A stretch of 64,000 bases of DNA from Candidatus Cloacimonadota bacterium (lineage in GTDB: Bacteria; Cloacimonadota; Cloacimonadia; Cloacimonadales; GCA-2742885). Of the stretch, positions 36,335 to 45,928 are shown one piece after another. The first letter of the stretch is position 1. Each line of letters starts with the position of its first letter. The DNA lies in contig PDOO01000026.1 of assembly GCA_002742885.1 (NCBI GenBank), positions 1 through 64,000 of the forward strand, written 5' to 3'. Made by a program: the position numbers and the translations under genes. The notes beneath the pieces were generated by a model, which was not told where the DNA came from, did not search any database, and saw only the letters and a list, made by a program, of their open reading frames with translations.

Positions 36335-38458
36335 TTATTTCAACAATAAACTTTTAGCCGTACCGGTTGTTTTGCCGTTTTCGGAAATACGAAAAAGATA
36401 AACTCCGCTTGCAGCCGGACGACCGTTTTCATCTCTTCCGTCCCACTTTGCTTTATGATCTCCCGCTTTAAGTCCGGCATTCAAAATCGTTTTTATTTTT
36501 TGACCTTTAGTGTTGTAAACAGCTGCTTCCGCATAGGAATCTTTCGGAATATAAAAATTCAAAGTTATTTCTGAGCGAGTTTTACCGAACACAAAAGGAT
36601 TGGGATAAACAGATATTATTTTTGAAGAATAAGAAGGGGAATCATTATCGTTCCCGTAGGGATTAGCGCTAAATTCAGCGACAACCGGCAAGTGATCCGA
36701 AGCATAATACAAATCATCGGCAATATCAGACGGCACAACGCCGTTTGTTCCGTAATTTACAGATTGATTATAGTGATTTCCGTCTTGTCCGACAACTCTG
36801 TAAGAATTTTCGATATATTCAATTCCGTATCCGTCATTAATATCATAATTTGTTAATATAAAGTCAAATCTGTCATCAAGTCCTCCTCCGGAGCTGCCTC
36901 CGAATGAAGTAACTCTCGGGCATTGAGAATGAACCCAACGAAATTCCGGATTATTGTGCCAGTGACCGACAGATGAAGAACAGTCTTTTGCTCTTCCTCT
37001 CGCATCGGCAGTCTCGTCAACCAATACTTCGTAAGCATCTTCGGAATGCGTATAAAGATTCATGTCTCCCGCAATAATAAATTCTGTATCTTCCGGGAGT
37101 TGATTGAGGTAATTACGCAATACGGCGGCTTCTTCGGCTCTCTGTTCTTTATCTTCCGAAGAATTACCGGCTTTGAGATGGCAGACATAAAATCTCAATT
37201 CATAACCGTTTATATCTAAAATATACTCCATAATGTTTCTTCCCGGAGTGCTTATGGCATTTTGATCAACCAATATTCCCGTTTCCCCTTTGAAAACAAG
37301 CCAGCAATCGGGACCGTAAGGACCGTTTAAGTAATCGCTTCCCGTATAGCTGCCGCTGATTTCGTTTATTTTATCCAACATTATTTCCGCACCGAAAGAA
37401 TTTTCTATTTCCTGAAACATTATCACATCAGGATCTTCGTATTCAATTATCGATTTGAAGTGTTCGGATCTTTCAACAGAATCGTCATCAGCTCCGAAAA
37501 AAAGAGAATTATAGGTCATAACTTTAAAGCCCAATTCTTCGCTTTCCGAATAAATTAAGACAAGGTTATGCTTGATAACGGAATTTGAATTTGTTCCGTC
37601 CGAGACAGTCAATTTCACGTCATAAGCTCCCGGTTCCGTAAAAGTAAAACTCGGATTTTCTTCTTCGGAATCAACAGTTCCGTTGTTATCGAAATCCCAT
37701 TGATAAGATGTAATTTCACCGTGACTGAAATTAATGAAATCAACGGTAAGAGGAGGTAAACCGATTGTATTTGAATAAGTCGTAAAATCGGCAAAAACCA
37801 TTCCCGGATTATAATAATCATTTATAAAACGAGGATTTAAACCGAAATTTCCGTAAGAATAATCTACTAATCCGCAAATATATTCCCAAGTATCTCCGGT
37901 TTCAATTGTTTCGCCGGCTTCGCTGAGATTAAACATGTTGTCATCAACCTGACATTCTCCGCTTCCGTCAGATACCTTATATTCTCCAAAATTATTTTCT
38001 CCTTCCGTAACTTCCAAGTTGCTTATTTTTACCAAAACGCCTTCGTACATTTCTTCTTCCGAAAGTTGTAAAGTCGTTATTTCGACAGGTTCAGGAAGAG
38101 GATTATTTGAACTCAGCAAATTAACCTGAATATTGCCGTCATCGGATTTTATCATGGTCTGACCGTAAAATTCTTCCACTTGCCCTGTTATTTCGACTTC
38201 GTCTCCGAGACGTAAATTATCATTTCCGCAAGCATAAACATAAATGCCGTTCCATGCTCCTCCCTCGGGGTCGGCAATAAAAATGTTATCGTCTTCACCG
38301 TTCATTCCGACTGCGACAACAATTCCCGAAACCGTTACAATTTCACCGTTGTAAGGAGAGTCTCCGCTCGAATCATCTGTAAACTGGATATCATATATAC
38401 TCACGCTTTGCAAAGAAGCAAATGCCAAAATTATGATTAATCCGAATAAATTACGCAT
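36335..38458 (-). CDS. secreted multidomain endonuclease/exonuclease/phosphatase-family protein
   Basis: A 707-residue exported protein. The signal peptide covers about residues 1-18. Two OB-like beta domains follow (one from about 25, another near 130-210), as in secreted nucleases with BOF/YhcR-type domains. A PKD domain lies near 225-310 (DFDNNGTVDSEEENPSF). The EEP catalytic domain covers about 315-610: VMTYNSLFF, DVIMFQEIE (metal Glu), VCHLKA, AGDMNLY and the final SDHLPVVAEF. The last 85 residues are a FlgD-like Ig domain (YPNPF, GQKIKTIL, GVYLFRI) ending in LLLK, which is common on secreted proteins of FCB bacteria. SD GGAGG supports the ATG at 38458. Confidence 0.88.
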   Translation of the reverse strand: MRNLFGLIIILAFASLQSVSIYDIQFTDDSSGDSPYNGEIVTVSGIVVAVGMNGEDDNIFIADPEGGAWNGIYVYACGNDNLRLGDEVEITGQVEEFYGQTMIKSDDGNIQVNLLSSNNPLPEPVEITTLQLSEEEMYEGVLVKISNLEVTEGENNFGEYKVSDGSGECQVDDNMFNLSEAGETIETGDTWEYICGLVDYSYGNFGLNPRFINDYYNPGMVFADFTTYSNTIGLPPLTVDFINFSHGEITSYQWDFDNNGTVDSEEENPSFTFTEPGAYDVKLTVSDGTNSNSVIKHNLVLIYSESEELGFKVMTYNSLFFGADDDSVERSEHFKSIIEYEDPDVIMFQEIENSFGAEIMLDKINEISGSYTGSDYLNGPYGPDCWLVFKGETGILVDQNAISTPGRNIMEYILDINGYELRFYVCHLKAGNSSEDKEQRAEEAAVLRNYLNQLPEDTEFIIAGDMNLYTHSEDAYEVLVDETADARGRAKDCSSSVGHWHNNPEFRWVHSQCPRVTSFGGSSGGGLDDRFDFILTNYDINDGYGIEYIENSYRVVGQDGNHYNQSVNYGTNGVVPSDIADDLYYASDHLPVVAEFSANPYGNDNDSPSYSSKIISVYPNPFVFGKTRSEITLNFYIPKDSYAEAAVYNTKGQKIKTILNAGLKAGDHKAKWDGRDENGRPAASGVYLFRISENGKTTGTAKSLLLK

Positions 38459-38485
38459 AAAATCCTCCGTAAAAAAATTTTCGAC

Positions 38486-38515
38486 AAAGTAAATAAAGCT
38501 TAAACTTATTGTCAA
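38486..38515 (-). promoter_or_regulatory. candidate promoter of the nuclease gene
   Basis: TTGACA (38510-38515), an 18-base spacer and TACTTT (38486-38491, continuing TACTTTG) lie 28-57 bases upstream of the start. Same spacing and TAnTTTG form as the promoter candidate at 28990. Confidence 0.5.
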
Positions 38516-38742
38516 AGTAAATAAAAAAGTAAATCTTAAATTTCAGTCAACTGTTTATAAAAAAGAAATTATTTGATTGCCTTTCGCAGAAAAAAGAAAT
38601 CGAGCAGAAAAAATATTTATTTTTATGTAAAAAAAACTTTCTTTTACGGATAAAAAAACGGATAATCTGATGTAACAATAAGAGACGAAACAAGTTTTAT
38701 TTTATACTTTAAATAAAATTATCTTTAAAAGGAGCAGAATAA

Positions 38743-39693
38743 ATGATTGAGATTAATAATCTGGTAAAAGATTATGACGAAATCAGAGCTGTTGATCACA
38801 TAAGTTTTTCCGTCCCGGAAGGTCAAATTGTCGGATTTTTGGGACCGAACGGAGCCGGTAAATCAACAACTCTTAAAATGTTGACATGTTATATTTCTCC
38901 GACAGCAGGAAAAGCATCTGTTTATAATTTAGATGTTTACGAAAATTCTAAAGAAGTAAGAAAATTAATCGGATATTTACCCGAACATAATCCTCTTTAC
39001 CTTGAAATGACTGTTTACGATTATTTGAGTTTTATTGCCGAGGCAAGAGAAATTCCCGCCGATCAGAAAAACCTTAAAATAAAATCAGTTGTCGAAAGAT
39101 GCGGATTGAGAGAAGTCATAGCAAAACCTATTCAAACGTTATCCAAAGGTTACAGACAACGCGTCGGACTGGCTCAGGCAATCATTCATGACCCGAAAAT
39201 ATTAATTTTGGATGAACCGACAACCGGACTCGACCCGAACCAAATTCTGGAAATAAGACAATTGATAAAAAAACTCGGGAAAGAAAAAACACTTATAATT
39301 TCATCTCACATCATGCAGGAAGTGCAAGCCGTCTGCGACAGAATAATCATTATTAATCAAGGAAAAATCGTTGCCGACGCACCTACCGAAGAATTGCAGT
39401 CATCGTTTGAGGGAAAATCTTCTCTTACCTTGGAAATAAAAACGGAAATCAAAGACATAAAACAAATGGAACTCGATATTCCGCAAATAAAACTTCAGTC
39501 TGCCGAAGCAACCGAAAACGGTTTTATAAAAGCAAAATTTGAATATTCGGGAGATATTGATCCGCGTCCCGATATTTTTGAATACATAAAAAACGCCGGA
39601 TGGACTCTTATAGAAATGAAAAAAGATCAAATTTCTCTTGAAGACGTATTCAGGAAATTGACAATTTCCGATAAAGGAGGAGACAATAAATGA
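38743..39693 (+). CDS. ABC transporter ATPase of a Gld-type exporter
   Basis: A 316-residue ATPase. Walker A GPNGAGKST (37-45), YLPEHNPLYLEMTVYDYL Q-loop region, signature LSKGYRQR near 140, Walker B ILILDEPTTGLDPNQ. The C-terminal 100 residues carry a regulatory extension. The YLPEHNPLY wording is typical of GldA and its relatives. It starts a four-gene operon with a permease, a GldG-like protein and a DUF4340 protein. In Bacteroidota GldAFG is needed for gliding, but the same set occurs widely in non-gliding bacteria as an envelope exporter. GGAGC lies before the ATG. Confidence 0.88.
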   Translation: MIEINNLVKDYDEIRAVDHISFSVPEGQIVGFLGPNGAGKSTTLKMLTCYISPTAGKASVYNLDVYENSKEVRKLIGYLPEHNPLYLEMTVYDYLSFIAEAREIPADQKNLKIKSVVERCGLREVIAKPIQTLSKGYRQRVGLAQAIIHDPKILILDEPTTGLDPNQILEIRQLIKKLGKEKTLIISSHIMQEVQAVCDRIIIINQGKIVADAPTEELQSSFEGKSSLTLEIKTEIKDIKQMELDIPQIKLQSAEATENGFIKAKFEYSGDIDPRPDIFEYIKNAGWTLIEMKKDQISLEDVFRKLTISDKGGDNK

Positions 39694-40403
39694 GAGCCGT
39701 ATCCCTTATTTACAAAAAAGAGTTAAAATCATACTTCAATTCACCGACTGCTTATGTTGTTTTGGTCGGATTTCTTTTGATTTGCGGATGGTTCTTTTCG
39801 CAACCGCTTTTTCTGCAAAATCAGGCAACCCTCAGACATCTTTTTTCCTCTTTGCCCATGATTTTCATTTTTTTTATTCCCGTTATAACGATGGGAGTAT
39901 TTGCCAAAGAAAAAAGTACCGGAACCATTGAAACACTGTCCACGCTTCCTTTAAGCGATCAGGAAATAGTTGCAGGGAAATTTTTTGCTTCCCTTGCCGT
40001 AATCGGAACCGGATTATTGTTTACTCTTGTTCACTTTGCCGCCATAATTTTACTGGGTTCAAATTTGGATTACGGAGCAATTTTATGCGGTTATCTCGGT
40101 TTGTTTCTTCTCAGCGGAGTTTACAGCTCAATCGGAGTTTTCAGTTCTTCTCTGACAAGCAATCAAATTGTGGCGTTCATAATAAGTTTTTTCATAATAT
40201 TCATGTTTTTTATGCTTGAGCAAACCGCTGTTTTCATGCCTTCAAGCATAAGCAATTTATTTCAATACATGAGTTTAGTTTACCATTTCAATAATATTTC
40301 CAAAGGCATCATAGACACGAGAGATATTATTTATTTTATCGCCTTGATTATATTTTTCCTGCGTCTCGCAACAGTTATGAATGAATCGGTAAAATGGAAA
40401 TAG
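39690..40403 (+). CDS. ABC-2 type permease (GldF-like)
   Basis: A 237-residue membrane protein with six helices. The opening IYKKELKSYFNSPTAYVVL and the mid-segment STGTIETLSTLPLSDQEIV are ABC-2 permease hallmarks. It overlaps the ATPase gene by four bases (ATGA) and is followed at once by the GldG-like gene. Confidence 0.88.
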   Translation: MRAVSLIYKKELKSYFNSPTAYVVLVGFLLICGWFFSQPLFLQNQATLRHLFSSLPMIFIFFIPVITMGVFAKEKSTGTIETLSTLPLSDQEIVAGKFFASLAVIGTGLLFTLVHFAAIILLGSNLDYGAILCGYLGLFLLSGVYSSIGVFSSSLTSNQIVAFIISFFIIFMFFMLEQTAVFMPSSISNLFQYMSLVYHFNNISKGIIDTRDIIYFIALIIFFLRLATVMNESVKWK

Positions 40404-40411
40404 GAGAGAAA

Positions 40412-41980
40412 ATGAATAAACGAAAAGATAAACAATCGGTAATTATAAACGTAATTATTTTAGGAGCAATTTTAATTGTCGTCAATCTGATTTCTCAAAG
40501 ATTTTTTCACAGATTCGACTTTTCTCAAGGTAAAATTTACACTCTTACCGAATCAAGCAAAAATACTGTTAAGAATTTGGAAGACTTGATAATCGTAAAA
40601 GCTTATTTTACCAAAAATTTACCGGGACAATATGCGGAAATAAAACGTTATACGGAAGATATATTAAACGAATATCGAGCTTATTCAAAAGGTAAATTTA
40701 AATTTGAATTTATTGATCCCGCCGATGACGAAACCTTGAAAACGGAAGCAAGACAAAACAGAATTCAACCCGTAAGAATGCAGACAATAGAAAACGATAA
40801 AGTTGAAATCAGAGAAGTTTACATGGGTTTGGTATTCCATTATCAAGGAAAATCGGAAGCTTTGCCGCTAATTCAAAATACACAATCAACCGAATACGAC
40901 ATTACCCGAATGATCAAGAAAATTACTGCCGTCGGTTTAACAAAAGTTTCTCTTTTCACCGGAGAGCCGGAAATTCCGACCGAGTTGCGACAACAATATC
41001 CGGGACAATTGCCGGAATCGGAATTTAAAATATTAACTCAACTCGTTCAAAATACTTACGAGCTTTCAAAAACTGATTTGAAAGAACCTCTTTCAGATGA
41101 AACGGAATTATTGATTATTGCCGGAATTAAGGATTCCCTTACTCAAAATCAAATCGATAATTTTAATTCTTATATGATGAAAAAGGGGAAACTCCTGCTC
41201 ATGCAGGAAAGCGTAAATGCGGAACTGCAAGCTCAAAAAGCGGAAGTTTCAAAATCAAATTTCATTGATTTGCTTGCGGATTACGGAATAAACATAAAAC
41301 CGAATCTGGTTTTATCAGCCGATTGCGGAAAAATAAGCGTTCAGCAAAGCAGCGGTTTTTTCAGACAAATTATTCCCGTAAACTATCCTTTCTTTCCGAT
41401 TGTATCAGAACTGAATAAAGATAATATCATCAGTAAAAAAATCGAGCAGATTCAATTTATATTCGCTTCCGAAATTGACACGACAAAAACAGACGGACTT
41501 AATTTCGTTCCTTTGGCGCATACGAATCAATTTTCGGCTGAAATGAAATCTCCAAGATTTGATTTGGGTTATGAAAAATACATGAATAAATTTTTACGCA
41601 GGGAATTCAATACTTATCCGCGCAATTTGGCGGGTATCTACAGAGGAAAAATTTCCGCTGACGGAAAAAGCAACGAAAATGCAGAAATTATTCTTATTGC
41701 CGACAGTGACTTCATGAAAGATTCAGCCGGCGGAACCGTTGCCGGAAACAGAGATTTGTTCCTGAACGGAATTGATTATCTTGCTTCCGATCCGACTTTA
41801 ATTCAAATTCGTAATCGGGAAATAGCTTTTCATCCGCTGAAAGAAATAAGCCCAGCCGCCAAAAAAGCCGTAAAATGGCTGAATATAATTTTACCGGCTC
41901 TTCTTCTTATCATAAGCGGTTTGATGAAATTCAGAAAAGAGAAAATAAAAAGAAAACTTTTGAGGGAAATGTATGAATAA
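40412..41980 (+). CDS. GldG-family ABC exporter component
   Basis: A 522-residue protein. A first helix (about 13-33) leads into a large extracytoplasmic domain with RFDFSQGKIYTLTESS, KAYFTKNLPGQY and FIDPADDE, the N-terminal GldG/ABC_transp_aux pattern. A last helix lies near residues 490-510, before a basic tail. AGGAGAG directly before the ATG at 40412 decides this start. GldG proteins are thought to help the ABC-2 permease in the envelope; the substrate is unknown. Confidence 0.87.
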   Translation: MNKRKDKQSVIINVIILGAILIVVNLISQRFFHRFDFSQGKIYTLTESSKNTVKNLEDLIIVKAYFTKNLPGQYAEIKRYTEDILNEYRAYSKGKFKFEFIDPADDETLKTEARQNRIQPVRMQTIENDKVEIREVYMGLVFHYQGKSEALPLIQNTQSTEYDITRMIKKITAVGLTKVSLFTGEPEIPTELRQQYPGQLPESEFKILTQLVQNTYELSKTDLKEPLSDETELLIIAGIKDSLTQNQIDNFNSYMMKKGKLLLMQESVNAELQAQKAEVSKSNFIDLLADYGINIKPNLVLSADCGKISVQQSSGFFRQIIPVNYPFFPIVSELNKDNIISKKIEQIQFIFASEIDTTKTDGLNFVPLAHTNQFSAEMKSPRFDLGYEKYMNKFLRREFNTYPRNLAGIYRGKISADGKSNENAEIILIADSDFMKDSAGGTVAGNRDLFLNGIDYLASDPTLIQIRNREIAFHPLKEISPAAKKAVKWLNIILPALLLIISGLMKFRKEKIKRKLLREMYE

Positions 41981-42899
41981 AAAAAATCTTATCTATATCG
42001 GAATTTTGGCAGTTTTACTGTTGTTTTATTACGTTCAAAAATCACATGAACCGACCGAAAAACGTTTTATGCTGATCGAAAATTTAAACTTGGAAGAAAT
42101 TACGGAAATTGAATTGATTCAGAAAAAAGATTCCGTCCGCATCGTAAAAAATACGGATTGGGAGATTACGGAACCTGATATATTGCCCTGCGATCCGAGT
42201 AAAATAATTCAGCTTTTCCAAGACCTTAAAAATATTGAAGTTCCTTCAACTCCCGTTTCGGAAAATCCGAAAGTTTTTGATAAATTGGGAGTCAGCGACA
42301 GTACGGCAATTCAAGTTGTCTTAAAAGATAAAAACAATAACGTAAAAGCTCATTATCTTTTCGGAAATACTCGCAACTATCAATTCAACACCGTGAGAAA
42401 AGCCGAAAAAAACGAAGTTTGGCAACTTACCGGAAACGTATCTTACAAATTCCGTCCCAATATCGATACTTGGCGACAAAAATATATTGATTACGCTGCA
42501 AAATCAGATTTAAAATCTTTCAAAGTAAAATATTCTTCCGGAGAATATAAACTTACGAACGAAGATTCGGTTTGGGTTTATTCCGACTCAAAAGAAACTT
42601 TCAAGATCAAGAAAGGAAATAAACAACTGATGAAAATTCTTAACGGATGGACAAATAATCGTTCGCATAATTGGTTGGACAATGAATTTGAATCGGTTGC
42701 AAAAAATTTCAAAGACCCTGTTTTGACCGTTACAGTCGAAAAAAGATCAGACGTAATTTCAACTATTGTTTTCGCTTCCAAAAAAGATGACGAGAAATCA
42801 TTTTGGATGATGAAAGACAACAATAAAAAAACGCTGTACGGAACAGGAGCAGATCTGGTGAACAGATTTACAAAATCATCGGAACATTTCAAAGAATAA
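41973..42899 (+). CDS. DUF4340 domain protein
   Basis: A 308-residue protein with one N-terminal membrane helix (4-22). The extracytoplasmic part has the DUF4340 pattern: EITEIELIQKKDSVRIVKN, WEITEPDILPCD and FGNTRNYQFNTVRKAEKNEV. DUF4340 genes habitually follow GldG, as here, with an 8-base overlap. It is probably an accessory subunit of the exporter. Function is unproven. Confidence 0.85.
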   Translation: MNKKNLIYIGILAVLLLFYYVQKSHEPTEKRFMLIENLNLEEITEIELIQKKDSVRIVKNTDWEITEPDILPCDPSKIIQLFQDLKNIEVPSTPVSENPKVFDKLGVSDSTAIQVVLKDKNNNVKAHYLFGNTRNYQFNTVRKAEKNEVWQLTGNVSYKFRPNIDTWRQKYIDYAAKSDLKSFKVKYSSGEYKLTNEDSVWVYSDSKETFKIKKGNKQLMKILNGWTNNRSHNWLDNEFESVAKNFKDPVLTVTVEKRSDVISTIVFASKKDDEKSFWMMKDNNKKTLYGTGADLVNRFTKSSEHFKE

Positions 42900-42920
42900 A
42901 CAGAAAACCGGAACAAATTA

Positions 42921-42953
42921 AAAGGACGCATCTTAACGGAAGCGTCCTTTTTT
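42921..42953 (+). terminator. terminator of the Gld-type operon
   Basis: AAAGGACGC and GCGTCCTTT form a 9-bp stem with a 12-base loop, then TTTTTT on the plus strand. Confidence 0.88.
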
Positions 42954-42992
42954 GCGATAAAGATATGTTATGATGTTTTATGATGCCGTATG

Positions 42993-44789
42993 CTAACTTT
43001 TATCCGATTTCATCACGGCAAGAAAAGCTTCTTGCGGAACATTTACGGAACCGACTTCTTTCATGCGTTTTTTACCTTCTTTCTGTTTTTCCAAAAGTTT
43101 TCTTTTACGAGTAATATCGCCTCCGTAACATTTTGCCGTTACGTTCTTTCGCATGGCGGAAATAGTGCTTCTGGCGATTATTTTTCCCCCTATGCTTGCC
43201 TGCAACGCAATCTTAAACAGGTGGCGCGGAATTTCTTCTTTCAGGGTTTCCGTTACGGCTTTTCCCCAATGGTAAGCCTTGTCTTCATGGCAAATAAAAG
43301 ACATCGCATCAACCTTATCTCCGTTAATTAAAACATCAACTTTAACAATTTTGGATTCTCTCATATCCTTGAAAGAATAATCCAAAGATGCATAACCGCG
43401 ACTGCATGATTTCAATTTATCGTAAAAATCAAAAATAATTTCAATCAAAGGCATTTCATAGTGCAAAGCAACCCGGCGATCATCGATATACTGCATATCA
43501 TTTTGAATCCCTCGCCTTTCCTGAGCCAATTTCATAATATTGCCGACATATTCGACCGGAGCAATAATTTCAACATCCATAAAAGGTTCAAAAATCTTGT
43601 CTATGTTTACCGGATCGGGAAAATCAACCGGATTATGAACATCTGTTTGTTCTCCGTTTTTCATATGCATTATAAATTGGACGCTCGGAGTAGTGGTAAT
43701 TACCGGAACATTAAACTCGCGCAACAAACGTTCTTTTACGATTTCAAGATGCAGCATTCCCAGAAAACCGCATCTGAATCCGAATCCGAGAGCAAGAGAA
43801 TTTTCCTTTTCGTAAACCAAAGCAGAATCATTTAACTTCAATTTTCCCAAACTGTCTCGAAGTATAACATAATCTTCGCCGTTTATGGGAAAAAGTCCCG
43901 AAAAAATCATCGGTTTCGGTTCCTGAAATCCGGGTAATGCCTCAATTTCGCAACCGGCTAAAGAAACAGTGTCTCCGACTCTGGCATCAGAAACTTCTTT
44001 TATATTTCCGATAATATATCCCACGTCTCCGGTCGTAAGTTCTTTTGCCGGCTCAAGTTTTAATCCCAAATAGCCTATTTCTTCTATTTGATATTTCTTC
44101 CCGGTTGAAAGAAGTTTTATTTCATCTCCTTTCGCTAACTTCCCGTCATAAATCCTAACCAAGACAACAACGCCTCTGTATTTATCGTAAAATGAATCAA
44201 AAATCAAAGCTTTCGGATCGGATTCGACTTTACCTTCCGGAGCAGGTATTTTTTCTACCAAACCTCGCAATAATTCTTCTACTCCGACTCCTGTCTTGGC
44301 GCTGATTCGATAAATTTCGTCGTCTTCCGAGCCTATGGTTTCCTGAATTTCGTGAGAAACAGCTTCCAAATCGGCATTAGGACGATCTATTTTATTCATT
44401 ACCGGGATAATTTCCAAATTATTTTCCATTGCCATATAAAGATTGCTCATGGTCTGAGCTTCTATTCCCTGAGATGCGTCCACCAAGAGCAATGCTCCTT
44501 CGCATGAAGCCAAACTGCGCGAAACTTCGTAAGAAAAATCCACGTGACCGGGAGTGTCTATGAGATTAAGAATATATTTTTTCCCGTCAGCTTCATAAGG
44601 CAAACGAACGGCATGAGATTTGATAGTAATGCCTTTCTCCTTTTCCAATTCCATGTCATCCAATACCTGCTCGACTGCGGTACTTTGATCTATTAAATTC
44701 GTCATCTCCAAAAATCTGTCGGCAAGCGTTGATTTACCGTGATCAATGTGAGCAATAATGCAAAAGTTGCGAATCCTGCTTTGATTCAT
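42993..44789 (-). CDS. lepA: elongation factor 4 (LepA)
   Basis: LepA is a ribosome-bound GTPase that helps initiation or back-translocation. It has 598 residues, the normal length. G1 is AHIDHGKST (13-21), G2 GITIKSHAV, G3 DTPGHVDF, G4 NKID. The C-terminal LepA-specific domain ends LEKQKEGKKRMKEVGSVNV. GGAGAAAAATCA lies before the ATG. It follows hslO by 22 bases and is probably cotranscribed. Confidence 0.97.
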   Translation of the reverse strand: MNQSRIRNFCIIAHIDHGKSTLADRFLEMTNLIDQSTAVEQVLDDMELEKEKGITIKSHAVRLPYEADGKKYILNLIDTPGHVDFSYEVSRSLASCEGALLLVDASQGIEAQTMSNLYMAMENNLEIIPVMNKIDRPNADLEAVSHEIQETIGSEDDEIYRISAKTGVGVEELLRGLVEKIPAPEGKVESDPKALIFDSFYDKYRGVVVLVRIYDGKLAKGDEIKLLSTGKKYQIEEIGYLGLKLEPAKELTTGDVGYIIGNIKEVSDARVGDTVSLAGCEIEALPGFQEPKPMIFSGLFPINGEDYVILRDSLGKLKLNDSALVYEKENSLALGFGFRCGFLGMLHLEIVKERLLREFNVPVITTTPSVQFIMHMKNGEQTDVHNPVDFPDPVNIDKIFEPFMDVEIIAPVEYVGNIMKLAQERRGIQNDMQYIDDRRVALHYEMPLIEIIFDFYDKLKSCSRGYASLDYSFKDMRESKIVKVDVLINGDKVDAMSFICHEDKAYHWGKAVTETLKEEIPRHLFKIALQASIGGKIIARSTISAMRKNVTAKCYGGDITRKRKLLEKQKEGKKRMKEVGSVNVPQEAFLAVMKSDKS

Positions 44790-44811
44790 TGATTTTTCTC
44801 CGTCTTTAAAA

Positions 44812-45720
44812 TTATTTTTTTAATTTCAGGTTATTTTCTTTTAATGTTTTTTGGAATAAAACCCGAGCAATCTCATCTGTGTCGTAAACAAACTTTTTGT
44901 TGCAAAAATGACATTCCGTAGTTAAGGTTTCTTTATTTTCGATAATTTTTTCCAATTCTTCGTCGGATAAAAGAGTTATTCCGCTTTTAAATTTTTCTTT
45001 TGAGCAGTCGCATTTAAAAAATGCCGGTTTTTCTTCCGTAATTTCGGCATCAAATCCTTTCAAAATAAAATCTTTGAGTAAAGTTTCCGCCGAATGTCCC
45101 ATGTCCATCATGTCGGTAAAATTGGGAAATGTTCTGAGATTTTCTTCAAGCTTGGCAATTGTCTCTTCCGGCGTATTCGGCATTAATTGAACAATAAAAC
45201 CGCCCGATTTTCTTATTCCCCCGCCCGGTTCCACTAATACTCCGAGTCCGGTTGCAGAGGGAATTTGTTCCGATTTAACGTAATAATAAGCCAAATCTTC
45301 GGCAATCTCTGACGTAACCAGTTCGATTTGTCCTACGTAAGGATGTTTCAATCCCAGATCTTTTATCACGGTCAAAGTTCCCGAACCGATTGCTCCAGAC
45401 ACATTAATTCGTCCTTTTTCGTCTCTTTCCAACTCAGCTTGCGGATTATTCAGATAACCTTTTACGGATCCTTGACTGCCTGCCGTTACAATGACATTGC
45501 CTATAGATCCGTCTCCCGTAATTTTTAATGTCAGATTGTCTTTCTCTGATTTTAAGTCCATTCCCATCATCAATGCCGCGCTGATCAGGCGTCCGGCAAT
45601 AACAGATGCCGTTATCGATAAATTATGTATTTTAACCAACTCTCTTAAAGTTTCGGTTGAATCCGTTCCAAAAAATCTTATATGTTTATTTGCTGTTATA
45701 CCGCGAATAATTTTGTCCAT
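44812..45720 (-). CDS. hslO: Hsp33 redox-regulated chaperone
   Basis: Hsp33 is a cytoplasmic holdase that opens under oxidative stress. The 302-residue product has GDGSIGNVIVTA and VKGYLNNP in the N-terminal domain. The C-terminal zinc switch has CDC near residue 235 and CHFC near residue 270, all four cysteines in place. The ATG at 45720 is chosen because AAGGA sits seven bases upstream; the earlier ATG would add 19 non-conserved residues. Confidence 0.95.
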   Translation of the reverse strand: MDKIIRGITANKHIRFFGTDSTETLRELVKIHNLSITASVIAGRLISAALMMGMDLKSEKDNLTLKITGDGSIGNVIVTAGSQGSVKGYLNNPQAELERDEKGRINVSGAIGSGTLTVIKDLGLKHPYVGQIELVTSEIAEDLAYYYVKSEQIPSATGLGVLVEPGGGIRKSGGFIVQLMPNTPEETIAKLEENLRTFPNFTDMMDMGHSAETLLKDFILKGFDAEITEEKPAFFKCDCSKEKFKSGITLLSDEELEKIIENKETLTTECHFCNKKFVYDTDEIARVLFQKTLKENNLKLKK

Positions 45721-45928
45721 TGTCTTGTCCTTCAAGTTTGAAATATTATCTGCCTGATGAAAATTGCAGTCTGTCATAAAACGGATTCCAAAAAAAAAAA
45801 TACGACTTAATTGTAAAGGATTAGAGAAAATGAATTGAAATTTGATAATTAATCAAAATTATTTGGACAATATTCAAAGGGAACAAATATTGGAATCAAT
45901 AAAATCGTCAGCAGAAAAAGGAGTTATT

